From: JADLGL01 sp050184415
Lineage (GTDB): Bacteria > Pseudomonadota > Alphaproteobacteria > Rhizobiales > Kaistiaceae
Assembly: GCA_050184415.1 (NCBI GenBank)
Contig: JBFXAJ010000012.1
Span: 36,999-100,998, forward strand
Length of the DNA: 64,000 bases
Direction: 5' to 3'
Of this stretch, positions 52,901 through 60,780 are shown in pieces. Under the pieces are notes generated by a model. That model had not been told where the DNA came from. It saw only the letters and a list, made by a program, of their open reading frames with translations, and searched no databases. Numbering within the stretch: position 1 is the first letter of the stretch; each line of letters begins with the position of its first letter. A program made the position numbers and the translations under genes.

Positions 52901-54814
52901 ATGACTTTCAGCAAGAGACTGCGGTGCAATGCGTCGCTGCTGGGACTGGCCGCCGGCATGGGATTTGCCAGCACGGCCCTCGCCAATGACGACGTGACGG
53001 CGCTGATGAACGATCCGGCCAACGTCGTGATGCCGTCGATCACCTACAATGGCTGGAACTACTCGACGCTCGACCAGATCAATCTGGACAACGTCGCCGA
53101 CCTCCAGATCGCCTGGACCTGGCAGATCGGCATCCTCGACAGCCACGAGGCGTCACCGCTCGTCGTCGGCGACACCATGTACATCGTCTCGCCGAAGCCG
53201 AACTACGTCTATGCGCTCGACCTCACCAACAACGGGGTCATCAAGTGGGAATTCCGCCCCGACATGAATGTCGAGGAAGCGACCCGGCAGGCATGCTGCG
53301 GCGCCCAGACCCGTGGCCTCAACTACGCCGAGGGCAAGATCTTCTTCAACACCCTCGACGGCCAGGTGTTCGGCCTTGATGCCGCCACGGGCGAAGCGCT
53401 GTGGCGCACGGTCGGCGCTGATCTCGCCATCGGCGAGACCACGGTCGGCAACATGCTGGTCGCCGGCGACCTTCTCATCGCCGGCAATGCCGGCGGCGAG
53501 CGCGGCGTCCGCGGCAAGGTGCAGGCCTTCGACATCAACTCGGGCAATCTGCAGTGGGTCATGTACAACATGGGCCCGGACAACGAGGTCGGCATCGGCC
53601 CGCGCTTCAACCCGTTCTACGAGGACGACAAGGTCGGCTCGCTGGCGACCTGGTACGGCGACTCCTGGCGCCGTGGCGGCGGCACCGTCTGGGGGTACTT
53701 CACCTGGGACCCCGAGCTGAACCTCTTCTACTACTCGACCGGCAATTGCGGCCCCTGGAACCCCGACTATCGTCGCGAATGGGGCGTCGTGAACCTCGAT
53801 GAGAACGGCGGCCTCGTCGACTACCGCAACAACTGGTGCGCGTCGCAGATGGCACGCGACGCCACTACCGGCGAACTGATCTGGGCCTACAACATCACCC
53901 CGGCCGATCCGTGGGACCTCGACGAGCCGCTCATCACGCCGCTCATCGACCTCGAATTCGGCGGCACGATGCGCCAGACGGCGGTCAAGGCGTCGCGCTC
54001 GGGCTACTTCTATGTCTGGGATCGCGCCACCGGCGAGATCATCAACGACCCGTGGATGTTCGAATACGCGGACTTCCGCGGCGGGGTCGATCCCGTAACC
54101 GGGCGGCCGAGCTACATCATGGAGAAATGGCCGTTCACCAACGTCGAGGATCGTCGCCGCTACACGGAAGCCGATCCCGGCCGGAACGCTGACGGCACGA
54201 CCGTCGCTGACTACACCGGCACGGAGGTGGTGTGGTGCCCCGGTACCAACGCGCGCAACTGGGAGAATGACGCCTGGTCGCCGCGGACCGGACTTCTGTA
54301 CACATCGACCTCGACGGACTGCCGCACCATGGTGGTCTTCGAGGGCGACTATGTGCCCGGCGAGGGTTACACCCTGCAGCGCGCCGCCGGCCCGGCCGCC
54401 CGCCTCGGCATGAACGGCGAGCCGATCACGCACCAGAGCACCCTGCAGGCGAACTCGCCGACCGAGAGCCGGACGGTGTGGAAGGTCCTCGACCAGTTCG
54501 ACAACCGCACCCCGGTGATGGTCACGGCCGGCGACGTCCTGTTCCAGGGCGGCGACGAGGCCGGCGTCATGCGCGGCTACAACGCCATGACGGGCGAGAT
54601 AGCGTGGGAATTCCGGACCGGATCGCGGTTCAATCAGAGCGCGATCAGCTACCTCGGCCCGGATGGCAACCAGTACATCGCCATCATCGCCTCCTCGGCG
54701 GCCGCCAACACCGCCGTCGCGCTCGACGCGGCGCCGGACGACGCCAACCGCTATCGCCGGTCCGGCTCGACGCTCTACGTCTTCGCACTGCCTGAGACCG
54801 TCGCGGCTCAGTAG
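52901..54814 (+). CDS. PQQ-dependent alcohol dehydrogenase, copy 4
   Basis: 637 residues; signal peptide ends near STALAND. Motifs as in the other copies: ACCGAQTR vicinal disulfide, GGERGVRGKVQAFD with ligand Glu, YYSTGNCGPWN ligand Asn, NNWCASQMARDATTG with catalytic Asp 320 and Thr two residues later. FNPFYEDDKVGSL and FTWDPELN group it with copy 1, yet its N-terminal third (EASPLVVGDTMYIVSPKPNY) is closer to copies 2 and 3, so it may be a mosaic. It lies on the opposite strand from the other three and about 30 kb away. Confidence 0.88.
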   Translation: MTFSKRLRCNASLLGLAAGMGFASTALANDDVTALMNDPANVVMPSITYNGWNYSTLDQINLDNVADLQIAWTWQIGILDSHEASPLVVGDTMYIVSPKPNYVYALDLTNNGVIKWEFRPDMNVEEATRQACCGAQTRGLNYAEGKIFFNTLDGQVFGLDAATGEALWRTVGADLAIGETTVGNMLVAGDLLIAGNAGGERGVRGKVQAFDINSGNLQWVMYNMGPDNEVGIGPRFNPFYEDDKVGSLATWYGDSWRRGGGTVWGYFTWDPELNLFYYSTGNCGPWNPDYRREWGVVNLDENGGLVDYRNNWCASQMARDATTGELIWAYNITPADPWDLDEPLITPLIDLEFGGTMRQTAVKASRSGYFYVWDRATGEIINDPWMFEYADFRGGVDPVTGRPSYIMEKWPFTNVEDRRRYTEADPGRNADGTTVADYTGTEVVWCPGTNARNWENDAWSPRTGLLYTSTSTDCRTMVVFEGDYVPGEGYTLQRAAGPAARLGMNGEPITHQSTLQANSPTESRTVWKVLDQFDNRTPVMVTAGDVLFQGGDEAGVMRGYNAMTGEIAWEFRTGSRFNQSAISYLGPDGNQYIAIIASSAAANTAVALDAAPDDANRYRRSGSTLYVFALPETVAAQ

Positions 54815-54833
54815 AAGGCGAAGTCAACAAGAC

Positions 54834-54860
54834 CCTCCGGCCCGGCCCGCGGGCCGGAGG
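54834..54860 (+). terminator. GC hairpin after PQQ copy 4
   Basis: Perfect 11-base-pair stem CCTCCGGCCCG / CGGGCCGGAGG with a five-base loop, 19 bases after the stop; lacks a T run and is followed by a better terminator. Confidence 0.55.
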
Positions 54861-54902
54861 CAACCCTCTCTCCTGGCGATTCGCTCGCCGACTCCTGGCA
54901 CC

Positions 54903-54931
54903 TGCGCCCGGTCAAGCCGGGCGCATTTTTT
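54903..54931 (+). terminator. Rho-independent terminator of PQQ copy 4
   Basis: Stem TGCGCCCGG (54903-54911) with CCGGGCGCA (54917-54925), five-base loop, followed by TTTTTT. Classic intrinsic terminator. Confidence 0.9.
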
Positions 54932-55053
54932 CGTTCTTGGCTGCACGCTGGCCGTGGAACGCCGCGGTCGCCCGGGCGCAGCCATTCAAGGCGTGCCATA
55001 GTCGGGCCAATCTGCGCTGCGGCTTGTCGCGCGCCGAACGGGGGGACTTCACC

Positions 55054-55794
55054 GTGAAGAGATTTGGGATCGCGGCCGCCACCATCGCCGCCCTGACCGT
55101 GGCCGCCGAGGCCCAGACGCTGCGGATCGGCGTCGAGGGCAATCATCCGCCGTTCAACCAGGTGGGCGCCGACGGCACCGTGGCCGGATTCGACGTCGAC
55201 GTCGGCAACGCGATCTGCGCCCGCGCCCAGCTGACCTGCGAGTGGGTCCAGGTCGAGTGGGAAGAGCTCATCCCGAGCCTCCTCGCGGGCGACATCGACA
55301 TCATCATGAGCACGATGGCGATCACCGACGCGCGGCTGGAACTGATCGACTTCGCCGGTCCGTACTATCCGCCGGCGTCGTCGAACTACGCCGCCCGCGC
55401 CGGCTCGACCTATGATTTCGCGGCGATGTCGGGCCTCCGCATCGGCGTCCAGGCCGGCACCATCCAGGCCGACTACGCGAACGCCAACCTCGCGGCGACC
55501 AACACGATCCTCGAATATCCGTCGATCGACAATCCGCTCGCCGACCTCGCCGCGGGCACCCTCGACCTCGTCCTCGCCGACCGCGGCTATCTCGCCGCGC
55601 AGGTCGCCGCCACGGCCGGGGTCCTGGTGCTCGCCGGGCCGGACGTGATGATCGGCAACGGCGTCGGCGCCGGCTTCCGCAAGGAGGATTCCGAGCTTCA
55701 CGCGACCTTCGACGCGATCATCGCGGAGATGAGGACTGAGGGCACGCTCAACGCGCTGATCATGGAGTGGATTCCGGACCCGACGACGTTTTAA
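55054..55794 (+). CDS. Periplasmic amino-acid-type solute-binding protein (SBP_bac_3)
   Basis: 246 residues from GTG 55054 (GGGGGG eight bases upstream), which gives a good signal peptide MKRFGIAAATIAALTVAAEA. Bilobed fold: LRIGVEGNHPPFNQVGADGT, VAGFDVDVGNAICARA, LLAGDIDIIMSTMAITDARL and IDFAGPYYPP, then lobe two LRIGVQAGTIQADYA and EMRTEGTLNALIMEW at the end. It binds an amino acid or similar for an ABC importer, but no permease or ATPase gene is adjacent, so it is an orphan binding protein. Confidence 0.88.
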   Translation: MKRFGIAAATIAALTVAAEAQTLRIGVEGNHPPFNQVGADGTVAGFDVDVGNAICARAQLTCEWVQVEWEELIPSLLAGDIDIIMSTMAITDARLELIDFAGPYYPPASSNYAARAGSTYDFAAMSGLRIGVQAGTIQADYANANLAATNTILEYPSIDNPLADLAAGTLDLVLADRGYLAAQVAATAGVLVLAGPDVMIGNGVGAGFRKEDSELHATFDAIIAEMRTEGTLNALIMEWIPDPTTF

Positions 55795-56178
55795 AGGCGA
55801 AGGGCGCAAAGCTACCGGCGACAGGTCAGTCCACCGCCCGCTTACCACGCCGCCCCACGATTTGTCGGGAAGGTCAGCACACCGCAAATGCCGCGTCTCG
55901 GCACCTCTCCCCGGCGGGCATTGCTGCGTCGAGAACAACGACGGCGGATCGGTTGCGGATAGCCCATCCACAATCTCCTCTCCAGCCCCCGAGCCGGGGC
56001 GTATTGGCGGTCCCTCGAGCACGGAACTCGGCGAGAAGCCAGTGGACGCCGGGTCAAGCCCGGGGAGGAGTGGGTTTGTAGCGTAGTTCGGCCTCTCGGT
56101 CGGAGCACAGCCAACAGTGCCCCGGCGGGGAGAGATGAAATGGTCGACACCAGCGTCGTCCTGCAATTTGACGGCCCC
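55795..56178. other. Intergenic region with imperfect terminal inverted repeats
   Basis: 384 bases. CTCTCCCCGGCGGG (55905-55918) is the near-exact inverse (13 of 14) of CCCGGCGGGGAGAG (56121-56134), enclosing about 230 bases; inside near 56050 is a CCGGGTCAAGCCCGG palindrome. No coding signal. This could be a small non-autonomous element or two independent REP relics. Confidence 0.4.
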
Positions 56179-57234
56179 CTAGTGCCCGATGGCGACCTGG
56201 GGACCGTGGCCGATCGTGGCGGGGTCGAGGCAGCCCTCCCCTTCGCATTCGAGCTCGAGCGTCGTGTGGCCGATGCCGAACTCGGCCGCGAGCATCGTCC
56301 GCGCCGCGGTCTTGATCTCTTCGGGGCGCGCCATGGCCTCCTCGGTCAACACCAGATGCGCCTGGAGCGCGTTGCTGCGCTCGTCGATCTGCCAGAGATG
56401 GAGGTGGTGGACGGAGACGACGCCCGGCACCTTGTCGAGGGCCTGGAGTACATCTTCCGCCTCGATGTCGGGCGGCGCGCCGAGCATCAGCATGCGGATC
56501 ACGCCGCCGATCTCCCGGAAGACGTGCCACAGGATGTAGGCCGCGATGCCGATGGTGACGATCGGATCGACGATCCACCAGTCGAAGAGGATGACGAGCG
56601 TGCCGGCGATGATGACGCCGACCGAGCCGAGGGCGTCGGCCACATTGTGCAGGAAGGCGGCGCGGATGTTGGCGCTGCCCTTGGCGAGGCGGAAGGTGAG
56701 GAGCGCGGTGATCGTGTCGATGACGAGGGCGATCCCCGCGATGATGACGACGATCCACCCTTCCACCGGCTCGGGCTGCGCGAGCCGCCACACCGCCTCG
56801 TAAACGAGATAGATGCTGATGACGATCAGCGTCGTGTAGTTGATGAGCGCCGCGATCCCCTCGGCCCGGCCGTAGCCGAAGGTCATCGTCTCGTTGGACG
56901 GGCGCCGCGCGATCCGCCGGGCCGCGAAGGCAAGGCCGAGCGCCGCGGCGTCCGAGAGGTTGTGGATCGCGTCCGCGACCAGCGCCAGGCTGCCGGCGAA
57001 GATGCCGCCGACGATCTGGGCGAAGGTCAGGAGGACATTGACGACCACGGCCCAGAAGACGCGCCGGTCGCCGGCCTCCGCGCTCAGGCCGTGATCATGG
57101 TGATGATGCCCGTGCGGCTTTCGGGGCCGCTGCGTGACGGCCTCGAGGCCGTTTCCGGGCCGGTGATCCGCGTGATCATGGTCGTGCGCATGATCGTGGT
57201 CGTGATGATCGTGACGATGGGCCATGGCCGGCAT
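56179..57234 (-). CDS. Cation diffusion facilitator (CzcD/ZitB-like Zn2+/Co2+ exporter)
   Basis: 351 residues. Very His/Asp-rich N-terminus (HRHDHHDHDHAHDHDHADH, residues about 6-24, and HGHHHHDH at about 41-48), then six membrane helices. The metal sites HNLSDA (helix 2) and HNVADALGS (helix 5) are HxxxD, the Zn2+-type signature. The C-terminal cytosolic domain has VHHLHLWQID. It exports Zn2+ (perhaps Co2+/Cd2+) by proton exchange. Confidence 0.93.
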   Translation of the reverse strand: MPAMAHRHDHHDHDHAHDHDHADHRPGNGLEAVTQRPRKPHGHHHHDHGLSAEAGDRRVFWAVVVNVLLTFAQIVGGIFAGSLALVADAIHNLSDAAALGLAFAARRIARRPSNETMTFGYGRAEGIAALINYTTLIVISIYLVYEAVWRLAQPEPVEGWIVVIIAGIALVIDTITALLTFRLAKGSANIRAAFLHNVADALGSVGVIIAGTLVILFDWWIVDPIVTIGIAAYILWHVFREIGGVIRMLMLGAPPDIEAEDVLQALDKVPGVVSVHHLHLWQIDERSNALQAHLVLTEEAMARPEEIKTAARTMLAAEFGIGHTTLELECEGEGCLDPATIGHGPQVAIGH

Positions 57235-57342
57235 TCCTTGCTCACCTTGTCCCGCCGCGGCGGCGGCAAGTAAAGCGCTGCGGCTTCCGGATCCGGCCGA
57301 AGCACCGTAAGGTCACGCGGGTGGAAGGCAGCGGAGGACGGC

Positions 57343-57861
57343 ATGGCATCGGGTTCGCGGGGTAAGGCTCGGGCGGTCGCCGTCGCCGACGCATTCCGGC
57401 GCCACGCCATGATCGGCGCCGCCCTCCTCCTCCCGCTCCTGGTCCTCTTCGCCGGCCGCGCCGTCGCCCAGGACATGCCGTTCGGCGTGGCATTCTACCA
57501 GGCGGAGGAAGGGACCTGGGCCTGCCGCGAGGGCGACCCCGAGACCGCGTTCGAATGCGCCCGCGAGGCCTGCTTCGCCGGCGCCGGCGGCCAGGACTGC
57601 ATCCCCACCGCATGGTGCTTCCCGGCCGGCTATGCCGGGACCCTCACGCTGTTCCTGCCGGACTTCCACACCACGCACCCGATCTGCGGGGCTCCCTCAC
57701 TCGAGGCGCTGATCGGCGCCATGCAAGCCTTCTGCGATCACTCGCCGGAGACGACGGCCTGCTATGTCGGCCAGGTCTGGGACTGGGAGGGCCGCGAACT
57801 CACGGACTTCCCGGGCGAGCTCATCCCTGGAGCGACACCGGCCGCTCCTCCCACCAAATAG
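57343..57861 (+). CDS. Secreted Cys-rich hypothetical protein
   Basis: 172 residues. A long positively charged N-terminus then a membrane-type signal (MIGAALLLPLLVLFAGRAVA). The mature part has eight Cys: TWACREGDPETAFECAREAC, then CIPTAWCFPAG, ICGAPS, FCDHSPETTACY. Four disulfides are plausible. No family was recognised; the even Cys count and the compact size suggest a periplasmic, oxidatively folded protein. GGAGG precedes the ATG. Confidence 0.6.
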   Translation: MASGSRGKARAVAVADAFRRHAMIGAALLLPLLVLFAGRAVAQDMPFGVAFYQAEEGTWACREGDPETAFECAREACFAGAGGQDCIPTAWCFPAGYAGTLTLFLPDFHTTHPICGAPSLEALIGAMQAFCDHSPETTACYVGQVWDWEGRELTDFPGELIPGATPAAPPTK

Positions 57862-58032
57862 TCCGCGGAACCCACCCTCGATCGAGAACGTTGAGGCTCG
57901 GCCGTCATCCGGCGGCTTCAACCGGCTCGTCCGTCGCTTCAACCGCACGCGAGCCCTGTCCACCGTGCCCGAGCTGTGGCTTTGCCCGCTCTCTTAGGGC
58001 TCCGGTCGGTTCTGAGACTTCCAGGAGTTCCC

Positions 58033-58770
58033 ATGAAACGTGCATTACTCGCGGCAACGCTGCTGAGCAGCGCGGTTGCGCTCAGCGTTCCGGCCTTCGC
58101 CATCGACGTCACCGTCGAGACCGGCGGCCAGGCCGAGGTCGTCGTTGGCAAGCCGGCCAACCTCAATCCTGCCGCTGACGATGCTGCGAACCAGTTCGCC
58201 GCGATCACGACGCCGGCGGCCGTGATCAACCCGGAGGCCACGGCGGTCGGTCAGGTCCAGATCCGTACCGATGGCGGCGAACCGCCCTTCGCCATACTCG
58301 GTGCGGAGGAGCTGAACGGGGTCGCGGTCACGACGAATGACGGCACCGCGGTCGGGACGGTCACCGGCGCGGCCACGACCACCGACGGCGAGACCGTGTT
58401 CCTTGTCGAAGCCACCGGCGACGTCGGCGTCGCGACCCTCGCCGTCAGGCTTTCGTCGTTGATCCAGACCGCCGCCGGCCTCGTGATCGACACGACGGGC
58501 GCCGACCTCAGCGCCTCGATCGCCGCAGCGCTCGCGGGCGAGCCGATGCCCGCTCCGCCGGAGGGCGCAGCACCAGCCGCGCCTGCAGCCCCCGCCCCGG
58601 ACGCTCCGGCGCCCGCCCCTGGCGCGGCCCCCGCTCCCGCGCCCGCCCCGGCCCCAGAACCGGCACCAGCGCCCGCGCCTGCCGCACCACCCGCCCCGGC
58701 GCCCGCGCCAGCCCCGGCCGCGCCGCCGGCCCCAGCGCCCGGCGCGCCGCCGGCTCCTCCGGCGGGCTAA
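58033..58770 (+). CDS. Secreted protein with PRC-like core and Ala/Pro-rich tail
   Basis: 245 residues. Signal peptide MKRALLAATLLSSAVALSVP, cleavage near AFAID. The core (about 85-140) reads ILGAEELNGVAVTTNDGTAV then GTVTGA, a beta pattern like the PRC-barrel. From about residue 175 to the end there is almost only Ala, Pro and Gly (AP-repeat). The tail may span the cell wall. AGGAG lies five bases before the ATG. Function unknown. Confidence 0.65.
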   Translation: MKRALLAATLLSSAVALSVPAFAIDVTVETGGQAEVVVGKPANLNPAADDAANQFAAITTPAAVINPEATAVGQVQIRTDGGEPPFAILGAEELNGVAVTTNDGTAVGTVTGAATTTDGETVFLVEATGDVGVATLAVRLSSLIQTAAGLVIDTTGADLSASIAAALAGEPMPAPPEGAAPAAPAAPAPDAPAPAPGAAPAPAPAPAPEPAPAPAPAAPPAPAPAPAPAAPPAPAPGAPPAPPAG

Positions 58771-58782
58771 TTGCCAGGAGGC

Positions 58783-58814
58783 AAAAGGCCCGGGACGATC
58801 GTCCCGGGCCTTTT
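58783..58814. terminator. Bidirectional rho-independent terminator
   Basis: AAAAGGCCCGGGAC (58783-58796), GATC, GTCCCGGGCCTTTT (58801-58814): 14-base-pair perfect stem with A tract on one side and T tract on the other. It serves both the gene ending at 58770 and the convergent gene ending at 58832. Confidence 0.93.
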
Positions 58815-58831
58815 CGTCGAACCAAAGGGTT

Positions 58832-59155
58832 CTACTTGCAGGCGACCGGGTCGAGCTGGACCGTGAACTGACGCGGCCCGACGATCGGCGGGCCGGCCGC
58901 CGGCCCCTTGTCGGGTGTCGTCACGATGTGCGCGGTGATGGTGCAGGTCGCGCCGCGGATCTCGTAGAGATCAACGCCGACATATTCGATCGCGTTGACT
59001 TCACCGAGCGTCTCGAGGTCGGGCGATCCACTTACGGCAGTGACGATCGCGGCGAGCTCGGCTGTCCGCTGATAGATCGGCGGCAGTGCTGCCATCGCCG
59101 GCGCGGCGGCGACAAAGACAGCGGCAAAGGCAATGCTGCGGATGCGCGTCCTCAT
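58832..59155 (-). CDS. Small secreted hypothetical protein
   Basis: 107 residues. Signal peptide MRTRIRSIAFAAVFVAAAPA, cleavage near AMAAL. The mature 85 residues contain two Cys (GATCTIT and the penultimate Cys in PVACK) that could pair. No family recognised. Ten bases downstream of pdhC on the same strand, so it may be cotranscribed with the pdh operon. Confidence 0.6.
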   Translation of the reverse strand: MRTRIRSIAFAAVFVAAAPAMAALPPIYQRTAELAAIVTAVSGSPDLETLGEVNAIEYVGVDLYEIRGATCTITAHIVTTPDKGPAAGPPIVGPRQFTVQLDPVACK

Positions 59156-59164
59156 GGACGCATC

Positions 59165-60466
59165 CTACACCAACATGCCCGCTGGTTTCTCGATATTTCT
59201 TCGGAACGCCTTCATGAGCTCGGCCGCGACCGCTCCGTCCACCGCACGATGGTCGCTCGACAGCGTCACGGTCATGACCGTCGCGATCTCGATCTTCCCG
59301 CTGCGCACGACCGTTCGTTCGCTGCCGGCGCCGACCGCGAGGATCGACGATTGCGGCGGGTTGATCACGGCCGCGAACTCGCGGACGCCATACATGCCGA
59401 GGTTGGAGATCGACGTCGATCCGCCCTGGTATTCCTCCGGCTTCAGCTTCCGCTCGCGCGCCCGCGCCGCATAGTCCTTCATCTCGTTCGAGATCTGCGA
59501 CAGCGGCTTCCGGTCGGCCTGGCGCACGACCGGCGTGATCAGCCCGCCCGGGATCGCGACCGCGACGCCGATATCGGCGTGCTTGTGGAGCAGCATGCCT
59601 TGCTCGCTCCACGTCGCATTCGCGTCCGGCACGGCGACGAGCGCGAGCGCCATCGCCTTGATGATCATGTCGTTGACCGATACGCGCCACACCGGCTTGC
59701 CGTCCTCGCCTACGGGTGCGGCCGCATTGATGTCGGCGCGGAGCTTCAGGAGCGCGTCGATCTCGGTGTCCACCGTGAGGTAGAAATGCGGAACGGTCTG
59801 CTTCGATTCCGTCAGCCGGCGGGCGATGATGCGGCGGATGTTGTCGTGCGGCTGCAGGCGGTAGGAGTCGGGTGGATAGAGCGCGTCGAGATGCGCATCC
59901 GTTGTTGCCGCTGCCTTCGGCCCGGCCAATTGCGCGGCCTCCGCGGGCGGAGGCTGCGCCGGCCTCGGGGCGGCTTCGGCGGCCCCGGCAAGGTCGGCGC
60001 TGACGATGCGGCCCTGCGGTCCGGTGCCTTTGATCGAGGACAGGTCGATGCCGCTTTCCTGCGCCAGCCGGCGCGCGAGGGGTGACGCGAAGAGCCGTCC
60101 GCCATTGGCGCATGGGGGCCGCACTGCCGGCGCGGGAGGTGCCGGCGGATGCCGATCCGGCACCGGACTTGCCGCGCTCGCGGCCGCCAACGCCGGAGGC
60201 GCAGCAGGCGGCGCCGGCGGGTCGCCCTCGGCATTGAGCACCGCGATCACCGCATTGACCTTCACATTCTCCGTCCCCTCGGGAACGACGATCCGCGCGA
60301 CGGTCCCCTCGTCGACCGCCTCGACCTCCATGGTCGCCTTGTCGGTCTCGATCTCGGCGATGACGTCGCCGGGCGCGACGCGGTCGCCCTCCTTGACGTG
60401 CCACTTGGCGAGCACGCCCTCCTCCATCGTCGGCGACAGCGCCGGCATGAGGATGTCGATCGCCAT
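59165..60466 (-). CDS. pdhC: Pyruvate dehydrogenase E2, dihydrolipoamide acetyltransferase
   Basis: 433 residues. One lipoyl domain (EIETDKATMEVEAVDEGT, lipoyl Lys about 43), an Ala/Pro linker, a peripheral-subunit-binding domain (FASPLARRLAQESGIDLSSI, about 129-148) and the acetyltransferase core ending with the active-site SSDHRAVDGAVAAEL. It transfers acetyl groups to CoA. Lipoylation needs LipA at 26.7 kb and Lpd at 24.3 kb. Confidence 0.96.
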   Translation of the reverse strand: MAIDILMPALSPTMEEGVLAKWHVKEGDRVAPGDVIAEIETDKATMEVEAVDEGTVARIVVPEGTENVKVNAVIAVLNAEGDPPAPPAAPPALAAASAASPVPDRHPPAPPAPAVRPPCANGGRLFASPLARRLAQESGIDLSSIKGTGPQGRIVSADLAGAAEAAPRPAQPPPAEAAQLAGPKAAATTDAHLDALYPPDSYRLQPHDNIRRIIARRLTESKQTVPHFYLTVDTEIDALLKLRADINAAAPVGEDGKPVWRVSVNDMIIKAMALALVAVPDANATWSEQGMLLHKHADIGVAVAIPGGLITPVVRQADRKPLSQISNEMKDYAARARERKLKPEEYQGGSTSISNLGMYGVREFAAVINPPQSSILAVGAGSERTVVRSGKIEIATVMTVTLSSDHRAVDGAVAAELMKAFRRNIEKPAGMLV

Positions 60467-60469
60467 CGC

Positions 60470-60775
60470 TCAGTGACCGCTGCGCGGGCTCGTCACACCG
60501 GGATCGGTCGGGCTCGCGACCTCGGCCTCGAACATCTCGCGGATCGCCTGCAAGGCCTCGGCCTCCGACATGACGCCCTCGTTCTGGTAGGCGCGGGCGG
60601 CATGGCGCGCGATGTCGACGAGAAGGACGCCCCACGTTCCCGGGTCCTCGAAGGCCCGCATGAAGGAGATCGAGAGGCCGCCGTCGATCACGAAGGCCCG
60701 CAGCACCTCGACCGCCTCGTCGCGGCCGATGACGTCGGGCGGCATCGGCTGTTCCTTGGGCTTTCCACCCGCCAT
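60470..60775 (-). CDS. DUF5076 family protein
   Basis: 101 residues, no signal peptide. Core VIGRDEAVEVLRAFVIDGGL, EDPGTWGVLLVDIARHAARA and a helical end. It sits between pdhB and pdhC with gaps of five and three bases, an arrangement seen in other Hyphomicrobiales. A role connected with the pyruvate dehydrogenase complex is inferred from position only. Confidence 0.75.
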   Translation of the reverse strand: MAGGKPKEQPMPPDVIGRDEAVEVLRAFVIDGGLSISFMRAFEDPGTWGVLLVDIARHAARAYQNEGVMSEAEALQAIREMFEAEVASPTDPGVTSPRSGH

Positions 60776-60780
60776 TTCGC

